DNA of 17,171 nucleotides from an uncultured Rubrivivax sp. (GCA_937967345.1 CALBTN010000222.1:1-17171), one strand, 5' to 3'. Positions 7,706-14,874 are shown, counted from the stretch's first letter. Translations and numbers: made by a program. The notes: generated by a model not told the origin, from the letters alone.

Positions 7706-8938
7706 TCAGACGAAGGGGTCGGTGTTGGGCAGGCCGAGCATCACCGCACCGTGGGCTCGCGCATAGGCGTCGGTGTTGTTGGCGATGTGCGTGCGCGCCT
7801 GGTGGATGTCGCGGAACGCGCGCTCGATCGGGTTGGTGCGGTAGGTGCCCTGCGCGGCACAGGCGCGCAGCAGTTCGTCGGCGTGGCGCGCGCACTGCTT
7901 GGGCACCTGTGCGGCCTGCGCGCGCTGGTACAGCCGCTCTTCGACCGGCATCTGCTCGCCGGTCTTGGCGCTGTCGACCACGCGCGCGTAGTTGCGCATC
8001 AGCACCAGCTTGAGCGCGTCGCTGGCCATCATCGCCTCCGACACCGCCAGCTGCGCATTGACGTCCTCGGCGGTCTTGGCGCCGTGCTTGCCCACGTGCG
8101 TGGCCGAGCGCTCGCGGAAGTGCGTGATCGCGCCATCGAGCGCGCCGATGCAGGCGCTGGATACCGCGCGCTGGAACACCTGCGCGAAGGGGATCCGATA
8201 CAGCCAGCCCGGGTTGCCGGCGCGCCCCGGGCAGGCGGCGTCGCTGTTGTCGTTGGTGCGGTTGGTGCGGTGCTCGGGCACGAAGGCGCCTTCGACCACG
8301 ATGTCGTGGCTGCCGGTACCGCGCAGGCCGAGCACGTCCCAGTTCTTCACGATCTTGAAGTCGGACTTGGGCAGCAGGAAGGTGCAATGCTCGAGCGCGC
8401 CCGAGCCGTCGGCCTTGGGCAGCAGCCCGCCGAGGAAGATCCACTCGGCGTATTCGCAGCCGCTGGAAAAGCCCCAGCGCCCGCTGAAGCGATAACCGCC
8501 GTCGACCTTCTCGGCCTTGCCCACCGGCATGTAGGTCGACGCGATGCGCGTCGACGCGTCCTTGCCCCACACGTCGTTCTGTGCGGCTTCAGTGAACAGC
8601 GGCAGCTGCCAGTTGTGCACGCCGATCACGCCGTAGATCCAGGCGGTGGACATGCAGCCTTCTGCCAGGATCATCTGGATCGTGTAGAACACCCGCGGGT
8701 CCATCTCGTGGCCGCCCCAGCGTTTGGGCTGCAGCACGCGGAACAGCCCGGCGTCGTGGATCTCGCGCACCGAGTCGGGGTGCACGATGCCGTTGGCGTC
8801 GACCCCGGCCGCACGCGCGGCGAGCTTGGGCACCAGCGAACGCGCCACGTCCACCAGCTCGGCCGCCTCGGGCGTCAGGTAGTCGGTCTCGATCATCATC
8901 ATGCGGGCGATGGCGCGAGCGTCAGGGGCAGCGATCAT
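7706..8938 (-). CDS. hsaA: HsaA/TesA2-type flavin-dependent seco-steroid monooxygenase
   Basis: This 410-residue protein has the acyl-CoA dehydrogenase-like fold of two-component, FADH2/FMNH2-dependent hydroxylases. Recognisable segments are LVPKLAARA (35-43), GLFRVLQPKRWGG (64-76), SGRWGFSSGC (152-161), WDVLGLRGTGSHDIVVE (200-216), FRDIHQARTHIANNTDAYAR (375-394), and the typical ending LPNTDPFV. In steroid degraders the enzyme hydroxylates the phenolic ring of 3-HSA at C4 to form the catechol 3,4-DHSA. It needs a separate flavin reductase, and one is encoded divergently at 9156. The start at 8938 is supported by AAGGA; internal ATGs at 8902-8894 are alternatives. It is the first gene of the minus-strand operon. 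A p-hydroxyphenylacetate or other phenol hydroxylase is possible, but the neighbours favour steroids. Confidence 0.85.
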   Translation of the reverse strand: MIAAPDARAIARMMMIETDYLTPEAAELVDVARSLVPKLAARAAGVDANGIVHPDSVREIHDAGLFRVLQPKRWGGHEMDPRVFYTIQMILAEGCMSTAWIYGVIGVHNWQLPLFTEAAQNDVWGKDASTRIASTYMPVGKAEKVDGGYRFSGRWGFSSGCEYAEWIFLGGLLPKADGSGALEHCTFLLPKSDFKIVKNWDVLGLRGTGSHDIVVEGAFVPEHRTNRTNDNSDAACPGRAGNPGWLYRIPFAQVFQRAVSSACIGALDGAITHFRERSATHVGKHGAKTAEDVNAQLAVSEAMMASDALKLVLMRNYARVVDSAKTGEQMPVEERLYQRAQAAQVPKQCARHADELLRACAAQGTYRTNPIERAFRDIHQARTHIANNTDAYARAHGAVMLGLPNTDPFV

Positions 8939-8998
8939 GCACTGGATCCTTCGTAGGGTCGGTGTGGCATCGTTCCATCGCGGGCCAGCAGCGCAATC

Positions 8999-9010
8999 GT
9001 CCGATCGGAC
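8999..9010. promoter_or_regulatory. Perfect 12-base palindrome, candidate operator
   Basis: GTCCGATCGGAC reads the same on both strands. It overlaps the minus-strand copy of the shared box (9005-9018), so the half site TAGTCCGA is part of both. It is well placed to bind a dimeric regulator upstream of the hsaA-like gene. The regulator is unknown. Confidence 0.4.
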
Positions 9011-9018
9011 TAACGCTT
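9005..9018 (-). promoter_or_regulatory. Shared box copy A (upstream of hsaA unit)
   Basis: Read on the minus strand, the sequence is AAGCGTTAGTCCGA. It differs from copy B at only two of 14 positions. Its 3' end lies 67 bases from the ATG of the hsaA-like gene. Confidence 0.4.
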
Positions 9019-9078
9019 TTTGCCCGGGCCCGGCATGCGGCGCGGCGCGTCGCGCAAGGCCGCCCGGGCCGATCGACA

Positions 9079-9092
9079 ATGCGCTAGTCCGA
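9079..9092 (+). promoter_or_regulatory. Shared box copy B (upstream of flavin reductase)
   Basis: The sequence is ATGCGCTAGTCCGA, 64 bases before the flavin reductase ATG. It faces away from copy A, with about 60 bases between them. Confidence 0.4.
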
Positions 9093-9155
9093 CTGAGGGA
9101 TTCAGCGGCAAGCCGCTGCGGCAAAGTGCGCGGCGAGATCGAAGGAGCATCGACG

Positions 9156-10136
9156 ATGCAGCAGCCGACCGCATTCGACCCCAAGGACTTCCGCCAGGCG
9201 CTGGGCATGTTCGCTACCGGGGTGACGATCGTCACCGCGCGCGCCGGCGACGGCTCGCCGGTGGGCATCACCGCCAACAGCTTCAGCTCGGTGTCGCTGA
9301 CGCCGCCGATGGTGCTGTGGAGCCTGGCGCGCAACGCGCGCAGCCTGCCGGTGTTCGAAGCCGCCGAGCACTGGAACGTGCACATCCTGGCCAGCGACCA
9401 AGAGCCGCTGTCCAACCGCTTCGCGCGCGTCGGCGAGGACAAGTTCAGCGGCCTCGAGCTCGATGCCGGCGTGTCCGGCGCGCCGCTGCTGCCCGGGTGC
9501 AGCGCGCGCTTCCAGTGCCGCACCGCGTTTCGCTACGACGGCGGCGACCACATCATCTTCGTCGGTGAGGTGCTGTCCTACGACCGGCGCGGCACCGCGC
9601 CGTTGCTGTACGTCACCGGCGGCTACGCGATGGCGTCGCGCAAGGCCGGCGCGGTGTCAACCGACGCGTCGGCGCCGCTGGGCGATTCGCCCTACTCCGA
9701 AGACCTGCTGGGCTACCTGCTGGGCCGCGCGCACTACCAGTTCATGGGCGGCTTCAGGCCGGTGCTGAACGCGCGCGAGCTGTCCGACCCCGACTTCTTC
9801 GTGCTGTCGCTGCTGTCGGTGCGCGACGGCCTGAGCGCCGAGGACATCGGCGCCCACATCGCCTACACCGGCGTGGACATCGGCGCGGTGGCGCTGCGCT
9901 CGCTGGTCGAGCGCGGCCTGCTCGAGCGCAGCCTCGCGCCCGACGCGCGCTACACGCTCAGCGAGGCCGGGCGCGACGCCATCCTGCACGTGCTGGCGGC
10001 GGCCAAGTCGGTCGAGGCCACGCTGATCGACCGGCTGGGCGAGGTCGAGTTCGCCGCCTTGCGCAACCTGCTGAAGCAGGCGGTGCTGGCCACCGACCCG
10101 GGGCTGCCCAAGCTGTGGAGCGCACCGCCGCCGTAG
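9156..10136 (+). CDS. hsaB: HsaB/C1-type flavin reductase with C-terminal MarR-like domain
   Basis: This 326-residue protein has two parts. Residues about 8-162 form a flavin reductase-like FMN-binding domain (FRQALGMFATGVTIVTA, VGITANSFSSVSL-PP, NVHILASDQE, FARVGEDKFSG, GDHIIFVGEV). Residues about 180-315 look like a MarR-family winged helix: DPDFFVLSLL, then SAEDIGAHIAYTGVDIGAVA, then VERGLLERS, then YTLSEAGRD. The same architecture is known for the C1 reductase of p-hydroxyphenylacetate hydroxylase of Acinetobacter, where the extra domain senses the substrate and controls reductase activity. The protein should reduce flavin with NADH for the divergently encoded HsaA-like oxygenase. Classical HsaB is only about 190 residues. 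GAAGGAG at 9141-9147 fixes the start. The MarR-like domain could sense a phenolic steroid intermediate, which is inferred. Confidence 0.85.
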   Translation: MQQPTAFDPKDFRQALGMFATGVTIVTARAGDGSPVGITANSFSSVSLTPPMVLWSLARNARSLPVFEAAEHWNVHILASDQEPLSNRFARVGEDKFSGLELDAGVSGAPLLPGCSARFQCRTAFRYDGGDHIIFVGEVLSYDRRGTAPLLYVTGGYAMASRKAGAVSTDASAPLGDSPYSEDLLGYLLGRAHYQFMGGFRPVLNARELSDPDFFVLSLLSVRDGLSAEDIGAHIAYTGVDIGAVALRSLVERGLLERSLAPDARYTLSEAGRDAILHVLAAAKSVEATLIDRLGEVEFAALRNLLKQAVLATDPGLPKLWSAPPP

Positions 10137-10298
10137 CCGCCCGCGGCGCTCCCTACGCCCGATGCGCTAGTCTCAAAGGACGATGTCCGGCCCCGACGCG
10201 CCGGGAACGATCGCCCGCGAGCCGAAACCGGCGGCTTCACTGCACCACGAACTGCAGCACGACCTGCATCTCGAACTGACTTACCTGCGGAGCAACGG
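10137..10298. promoter_or_regulatory. Gap before the ALDH-ADH fusion with a third box copy
   Basis: This 162-base gap separates the flavin reductase from the ALDH-ADH gene, longer than the spacing elsewhere in the plus-strand unit. Copy C of the shared box, ATGCGCTAGTCTCA, is at 10162-10175, matching copy B in 12 of 14 positions. An inverted repeat GGAC-GAT-GTCC follows at 10178-10188. The fusion gene may therefore have its own promoter. A purine-rich GCGGAG site lies just before the ATG at 10299. Confidence 0.45.
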
Positions 10299-12965
10299 AT
10301 GGATTCCTACAAGATGTTCATCGACGGCCAGGCCGTCGATGCGATTTCGGGCAAGACGATGACCGTGGTCGACCCCGGCACCGGCGAAACCTTCGCCCAG
10401 GTGCCGCTGGCCGACGAGCGCGACGTCGACGCCGCCGTGAAGGCGGCGCGCCGCGCCTTCGACAGCGGGGTGTGGAGCGGCAAGTCGCCGCAGGAGCGCG
10501 CCGACATCGTGATCCGCTTCGCCGACCTGATCGAGGCCAACTCCGGCGCGATGGCGGTGGCCGATTCGCGCAGCAACGGCGGCATCGTCACCTGGATCGG
10601 CGGCGGGCTGTGGGTGGCGACGAACACGCTGCGCAACCTGGCCTGGTACGCGGCCAACAAGTTCGTGTGGGAAGAAGACGTGCCGGTATCGGGCTCGGTC
10701 TACGCCTTCGGCTCGAACCAGATCCGGCGCGAGGCGATCGGCGTGTGCGCGGCGATCGCGCCGTGGAACGTGCCGCACATGATGGCGCTGTGGAAGATCG
10801 CGCACGCGCTGGTGATGGGCAACACCGTGGTGCTGAAACCGGCGTCGACGACGCCGCTGTCGGCGCTGCTGATCGGCTCGCTGGCCAACCAGGCCGGCAT
10901 CCCGCCGGGCGTGATGAACGTCGTCACCGGCCCCGGCGGCTCGGTGGGCGAGGCGCTGGCGCTGCACCCGCTGGTCGACAAGGTCTCGCTCACCGGCAGC
11001 AGCGAAGTCGGCAAGCGCATCATGGCGCGCGCCGCCGACACCTTGAAGAAGGTGTCGCTCGAGCTCGGCGGCAAATCGCCCAACATCGTGCTCGACGATG
11101 CCGACCTGGACGTGGCGGTCGACGGCGCGGTGGCCGGCAACTTCCAGAACGCCGGGCAGGTGTGCATCTCGGGCTCGCGCGTGCTGGTGGCGCGCGCTAT
11201 CCACGACGAATTCGTCAAGCGGCTGGAACAGCGCGTGCGCGAGCTGCGCCTGGGCTACCAGCTGATCCCCGGCACGCAGATGGGCCCGCTGGCCAGCGCC
11301 AAGCACCTGGAGGTGGTGCACAACTACGTCGAGCTCGGCAAGAAGGAAGGCGCCACGTTGCTGCTGGGCGGCAAGCGCGCGGCGGTGCCCGGCTTCGACC
11401 ACGGCTGCTTCTACGAGCCCACCGTGTTCGTCGGCGTCAAGAACAGCATGCGCATCGCGCGCGAGGAGATCTTCGGCCCGGTGCTGGTGGTGATCCCCTT
11501 CGACAACGACGACGATGCCGTGGCGCTGGCCAACGACACCGCCTACGGCCTGGCCGGCGCGGTGTGGTCGCGCGACGTGGCGCGCGCGCAGCGCCTGGCG
11601 CGGCGCGTGCACGCCGGCACGATGTGGGTCAACGACGTCGCGGTGCTGGCCGACTTCGTGCCCTTCGGCGGCTACAAGGAAAGCGGCATCGGCCGCGAGT
11701 TCGGCGACGAGGGCCTGCGCGCCTACACCCAGACCAAGGTCATCTACACCTCGAACGAAGCGACCTCGCACCGCGGCACCTTCGGCTCGGTGGTGACGCT
11801 CGGCCCCAACCCGTCGTTCCGCTTTCACCAGCCGACCAAGCTGGTGGTGGGCCCGAAGTCGGTGGCCAACATCTACAACGAGCTGCGGCTGCTGGGCGCC
11901 AAGCGCGCGGTGATCATCACCGACACCGGCCTGGTCAAGGCCGGCGTGGTCGACCAGGTGCGCCGCGCGGCCGGCGAGCGCTGCGTCGGCGTGTTCGACG
12001 GCGTGGTGCCCGACCCGACCTACGAATGCGCGCAGGCCGCGCTCGAGCGCTGCCGCGAGCTGGGCGCCGACAGCGTCATCAGCCTGGGCGGCGGCAGCTC
12101 GATCGATACCGCCAAGCTCACCGTGGTGGCGCTGACCAACGGCGGCTCGGCGCTGCAGAACATGGGCCTGATGCGGCTGCAAGGCAAGCAGCTGCCACAC
12201 GTGTGCATCCCCACCACGCACGGCACCGGCAGCGAGGTCACGCTGGGCGCGGTGATCACCAACACCCAGCTGCACAAGAAGTTCTTCCTCGCTGACGTCA
12301 ACATCATTCCCGACACCGCGATCCTCGATCCGGTGCTGGTCACCGGACTGCCCAAGTCGGTGACCATCGGCACGGGCATGGACGCGCTGACCCACGCCAT
12401 CGAAGGCCTGGTCACGCCCGGCGCCAACCCGATCACCACGGCGCTGGGGCTGCAGGCGGTGCGGCTGATCGCCGAACACCTGCCCAAGGCGGTGGCCGAC
12501 GGCAAGGATCTGGACGCGCGCCAGGGCATGCTGGTGGCCTCGACGCTGGCCGGCATCACCCTGGGCCCGGGGCTGGGCATCGCGCACGCCTTCGCGCATA
12601 CCGTGGGCTCGCTGTTCGGCGTGCACCACGGCACCGGCTGCGGCATCGGGCTGCTGCAGGCGATGCGCTTCAACCGCGAGCACGCCACCGCGCAACTCGG
12701 CCAGGTGGCGCAGGCGCTGGGCGTGGACACGCGCGGCATGCAGCCGCTCGAAGCCGCCGACGCCGCCGCCGCGGCCGTGGAAGCGCTGATGAAGCAGGTG
12801 GGCGCGGCCACGCGCATCACCGAGCTGGGCTTCGAGCGCGACCAGGTGATGGCGCGCATCGGCGAGATCATCGCCGGCACCATGGGCGACATGAACTGCG
12901 GCAGCAACCCGCGCCCGGTGAACGACCCGAACGCGGTGGCCGAGCTGGTGATGGCGGCGGTGTGA
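10299..12965 (+). CDS. Fusion of aldehyde dehydrogenase and iron alcohol dehydrogenase
   Basis: This 888-residue protein joins two complete enzymes. Residues 1-about 485 are an NAD(P)-dependent ALDH with N157 (APWN), E255 (LELGGKSPNI), nucleophile C289 (GQVC) and E390 (EEIFGP). Residues about 505-888 are a group III iron-type ADH with GGGSSIDTAK (597-606), TTHGTGSE (639-646) and the metal ligands D695, H699, H763 and H777. AdhE has the same domain order, but its ALDH is CoA-acylating and lacks the general-base glutamate. Here E255 is present, so the ALDH should release a free acid. The protein could run alcohol to aldehyde to acid, or handle a toxic aldehyde. Candidates are a steroid side-chain alcohol or propanal from ring A/B breakdown; both are inferred. 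The frame is continuous across the junction, with no internal start and ribosome site seen. It is followed by the hydrolase 22 bases later. Confidence 0.88.
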   Translation: MDSYKMFIDGQAVDAISGKTMTVVDPGTGETFAQVPLADERDVDAAVKAARRAFDSGVWSGKSPQERADIVIRFADLIEANSGAMAVADSRSNGGIVTWIGGGLWVATNTLRNLAWYAANKFVWEEDVPVSGSVYAFGSNQIRREAIGVCAAIAPWNVPHMMALWKIAHALVMGNTVVLKPASTTPLSALLIGSLANQAGIPPGVMNVVTGPGGSVGEALALHPLVDKVSLTGSSEVGKRIMARAADTLKKVSLELGGKSPNIVLDDADLDVAVDGAVAGNFQNAGQVCISGSRVLVARAIHDEFVKRLEQRVRELRLGYQLIPGTQMGPLASAKHLEVVHNYVELGKKEGATLLLGGKRAAVPGFDHGCFYEPTVFVGVKNSMRIAREEIFGPVLVVIPFDNDDDAVALANDTAYGLAGAVWSRDVARAQRLARRVHAGTMWVNDVAVLADFVPFGGYKESGIGREFGDEGLRAYTQTKVIYTSNEATSHRGTFGSVVTLGPNPSFRFHQPTKLVVGPKSVANIYNELRLLGAKRAVIITDTGLVKAGVVDQVRRAAGERCVGVFDGVVPDPTYECAQAALERCRELGADSVISLGGGSSIDTAKLTVVALTNGGSALQNMGLMRLQGKQLPHVCIPTTHGTGSEVTLGAVITNTQLHKKFFLADVNIIPDTAILDPVLVTGLPKSVTIGTGMDALTHAIEGLVTPGANPITTALGLQAVRLIAEHLPKAVADGKDLDARQGMLVASTLAGITLGPGLGIAHAFAHTVGSLFGVHHGTGCGIGLLQAMRFNREHATAQLGQVAQALGVDTRGMQPLEAADAAAAAVEALMKQVGAATRITELGFERDQVMARIGEIIAGTMGDMNCGSNPRPVNDPNAVAELVMAAV

Positions 12966-12987
12966 ACGGCTGAACACGAGGACGTCG

Positions 12988-13824
12988 ATGGACAACCCCC
13001 CGATCCCGGTCGGCCGCTACGCCGACATCGCGCCGGTGGCCGGCGCGCCGCAGCGCGTGCACTACCACGACGCGGGCCAAGGCCCGGTGGTGATCTTCCT
13101 GCACGGTGCCGGCGGCGGCGCCAGCGGCTACAGCAACTTCAAGGGCAACTACCCCGAGTTCGCAGCTGCCGGCTACCGCTGCATCGTGCCGGACATGCTG
13201 GGTTTCGGCCTGTCGAGCAAGCCCGACATCCCGATGTACGACCTCGACTTCTACCTGGCCGGCGTCAAGGGCCTGGTCGACGCGCTGGGGCTGAAGGACA
13301 TCACCTTCGTCGGCAACTCGCTGGGCGGCGCGGTGGCGCTGGGCTACGCGCTGGCCTACCCCGCCGAGGTGCAGCGGCTGATCCTGATGGCCCCCGGCGG
13401 CGTCGAGGACCTGGACACCTACCTGGCGATGCCCGGCATCGCCAACATGTTCGCGGTCTACCAAGCCGGCAAGAGCGGGCCCGAGGCGATGCGCGAGGTG
13501 ATGCGGCTGCAGCTGTTCGACCCGACGCTGCTGACCGAGGAGATCATCAACGAGCGCGCGCCGATCGCCGCGACCCAGACCCAAGCCTCGCGTTCGGTGA
13601 TGAAGGTGCCGAACATGACCGAGCGGCTGCACGAGCTGCGCTGCCCGGTGTTCGGCTTCTGGGGCGTGAACGACCAATTCAACCCGGTGGGTGGTGCCAG
13701 CAAGATCGTCGAGCACGCGCCCAACGCGCGCATCGTGCTGGTCAACCGCTGCGGCCACTGGGTGCAGGTCGAGCACCGCGAGATGTTCAACCGCGCCTGC
13801 CTGGACTTCCTCGCCCACGGCTGA
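12988..13824 (+). CDS. hsaD: TesD/HsaD-type meta-cleavage product hydrolase
   Basis: This 278-residue alpha/beta hydrolase has the oxyanion region FLHGAGGGASGYSNF (37-51), the nucleophile elbow GNSLGG with S111, the acid D229 (WGVNDQF) and the base H257 (RCGHWVQVEH). These match the Ser-Asp-His triad of HsaD (S114, D241, H269 in the mycobacterial enzyme) and BphD relatives. In steroid degradation it splits the ring-A meta-cleavage product 4,9-DSHA into the C/D-ring propanoate (HIP, the FadD3 substrate) and 2-hydroxyhexa-2,4-dienoate. It is cytoplasmic. GAGGA precedes the start, 22 bases after the ALDH-ADH gene, so they are probably cotranscribed. A biphenyl or other aromatic MCP hydrolase is the alternative; the neighbours favour the steroid role. 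Confidence 0.85.
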   Translation: MDNPPIPVGRYADIAPVAGAPQRVHYHDAGQGPVVIFLHGAGGGASGYSNFKGNYPEFAAAGYRCIVPDMLGFGLSSKPDIPMYDLDFYLAGVKGLVDALGLKDITFVGNSLGGAVALGYALAYPAEVQRLILMAPGGVEDLDTYLAMPGIANMFAVYQAGKSGPEAMREVMRLQLFDPTLLTEEIINERAPIAATQTQASRSVMKVPNMTERLHELRCPVFGFWGVNDQFNPVGGASKIVEHAPNARIVLVNRCGHWVQVEHREMFNRACLDFLAHG

Positions 13825-13863
13825 CGCCGCGGCCGCATCCCTCACAGCAAAGGCTGACGCACC

Positions 13864-14250
13864 TTGTTCTCGCACATCATGATCGGCACCAACGACCTCG
13901 AGCGTGCCAAGACCTTCTACGACGCGGTGCTCGGCACGCTGGGCGTCAAGCCCGGCAGCGTCGACCAGCACCGCGTGTTCTGGCGCACGCCCGGCGGCGT
14001 GTTCTCGGTGACGCGGCCGATCAATGGCGAGCCGGCCACCGTCGCCAACGGCGGCACGATCGGCTTTGTCTGCCAGTCGGCCGAGCAGGCCGACGCCTGG
14101 CATGCCGCGGGGCTGGCGAATGGCGGCAGCAGCTGCGAAGACCCGCCCGGAGTGCGCGGCGCGGGTGGCCCGGTGCAGATGTACATCGCCTACCTGCGCG
14201 ACCCCGACGGCAACAAGATCTGCGGCCTGTACCGCATGCCGAAGAGCTGA
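13864..14250 (+). CDS. Small VOC-family (glyoxalase-like) protein
   Basis: This 128-residue protein has one vicinal-oxygen-chelate unit pair: FSHIMIGTNDLERAKTFYDA near the N-terminus and YIAYLRDPDGNKICGLYR near the C-terminus. H4 (FSHIMIG) and possibly E37-to-C-terminal residues could bind a metal, but the set cannot be confirmed by eye. It is far too short for the extradiol dioxygenase TesB/HsaC (about 300 residues), so it does not fill that step. The start is TTG at 13864, chosen because an ATG 15 bases later would cut off the first beta strand; AAAGG lies about 12 bases upstream. It lies 39 bases after the hydrolase and ends the plus-strand unit. Function within steroid breakdown is unknown. 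Confidence 0.7.
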   Translation: MFSHIMIGTNDLERAKTFYDAVLGTLGVKPGSVDQHRVFWRTPGGVFSVTRPINGEPATVANGGTIGFVCQSAEQADAWHAAGLANGGSSCEDPPGVRGAGGPVQMYIAYLRDPDGNKICGLYRMPKS

Positions 14251-14320
14251 TCAGCGATCGCGATCAACGGCGCCGCAGGGCGCGCGTGCTGTCGGCGCCT
14301 CGCGGCTGGTCGCAAGTTGC

Positions 14321-14407
14321 TCTCACCCCGGCCCTCGCCCGCTGAAGCGGGAGAGGGAGAAATGCCGCTGTCCCCCGGTAACGGGAGGAGAGGGTTGGGG
14401 TGAGGGG
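14321..14407. repeat. Interspersed inverted repeat (REP/MITE-like)
   Basis: The left end CTCACCCCGGCCCTC pairs imperfectly with the right end GAGGGTTGGGGTGAG. Two smaller hairpins lie inside, CCCGCTGAAGCGGG near 14337 and CCCGGTAACGGG near 14375. This is the CCCTCACCCCAACCCTC-type palindrome that recurs between genes in many proteobacteria. It lies between convergent genes, where such elements can act as terminators or stabilise transcripts. No transposase is nearby. Confidence 0.7.
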
Positions 14408-14450
14408 GAAGGCGGCCATGCGCCGAAACCGGCTGGCCGCGCACGACCCG

Positions 14451-14855
14451 TTAGCCGAACTGCACCGGCTCGCCCGCGCGATTGAACGGCAGCAGGCCTT
14501 GCAAGCGGCCGGCCTTGACCGATTCGACCATGCGCTGCAGCGCGGCGTCGGTCTCGTTGTCGGATGGCGCCTGGCCGCCTCGGCCGCCAAGTGCGGCGGT
14601 GAAGACGATGGCCCAGGGCGGCCCGGCGGCCGCGGCTTCGGCGCACAGCGCGTCGAAGCTGCCCAGCTCGCCAGCGGCCTTGTCCACGCACATCAGCGGC
14701 GTGAGCTCACCGCCCTCGCCTGCGTCGAAACGGGCGCGTTGTTCGGCGCTGGCATCCGCTGGCAGCGCGGCGCCGGCAAAGACGAACAGCAGCCGTTGCG
14801 GCTGGGCTTGCTGCCGCGCCGCGCGCAGCAGGTCGTCGAAACACTCGATGTTCAT
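14451..14855 (-). CDS. Small conserved protein of unknown function near nar genes
   Basis: This 134-residue soluble protein begins MNIECFDDLLRAARQQAQPQ and contains RLLFVFAGAALP, LTPLMCVDKAA, PWAIVFTAALGGRGG and a C-terminal LLPFNRAGEPVQFG. No signal peptide or membrane segment is seen. I recall relatives in Burkholderiales labelled ribonucleotide reductase subunit alpha, but the length and motifs do not fit a ribonucleotide reductase, so that name should not be used. It is the last gene of the minus-strand row narH-narJ-narI-parvulin and starts 19 bases after the parvulin stop. The context hints at a role in nitrate reductase assembly or expression, which is inferred from position only. Confidence 0.75.
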   Translation of the reverse strand: MNIECFDDLLRAARQQAQPQRLLFVFAGAALPADASAEQRARFDAGEGGELTPLMCVDKAAGELGSFDALCAEAAAAGPPWAIVFTAALGGRGGQAPSDNETDAALQRMVESVKAGRLQGLLPFNRAGEPVQFG

Positions 14856-14874
14856 CGGCTGACCGCACTGGCCT

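Larger units (their letters stand above)
8939..9155. promoter_or_regulatory. Divergent promoter region of the two steroid units
   Basis: This 217-base gap separates the first genes of the two transcription units, which run in opposite directions. It holds a 12-base perfect palindrome, two copies of a 14-base box in opposite orientation, and AAGGA and GAAGGAG sites next to each start. The boxes are about equally far from the start codons (67 and 64 bases), which suggests that one regulator serves both directions. I could not place confident -35/-10 pairs. No regulator gene is visible in the window. Confidence 0.6.

Noticed and set aside
5471..8956. An 1161-codon plus-strand open frame opposite the hsaA/kstD/HSD genes
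   Set aside because: It is antisense to three well-supported genes and is rich in R, H, A and V with no recognisable domain. Long antisense frames are expected at this GC content.
10299..12965. Calling the fusion AdhE
   Set aside because: The ALDH half has the general-base glutamate in LELGGKSPNI and a classical ALDH sequence, unlike the CoA-acylating half of AdhE.
10281..12995. A 904-codon minus-strand open frame opposite the ALDH-ADH fusion
   Set aside because: The composition (H, R, V, G, A) is typical of a shadow frame; the plus strand encodes complete catalytic motifs.
13864..14250. The small VOC gene as the missing extradiol dioxygenase TesB/HsaC
   Set aside because: It has about 128 residues instead of about 300 and lacks the two-module structure and visible ligand set.
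14321..14407. CRISPR repeat or simple terminator
   Set aside because: There is a single copy with no spacers and no T tract; the ends pair like an interspersed palindromic element.
14451..14855. Ribonucleotide reductase subunit alpha
   Set aside because: It has only 134 residues and none of the active-site cysteines or nucleotide-binding regions of that enzyme.
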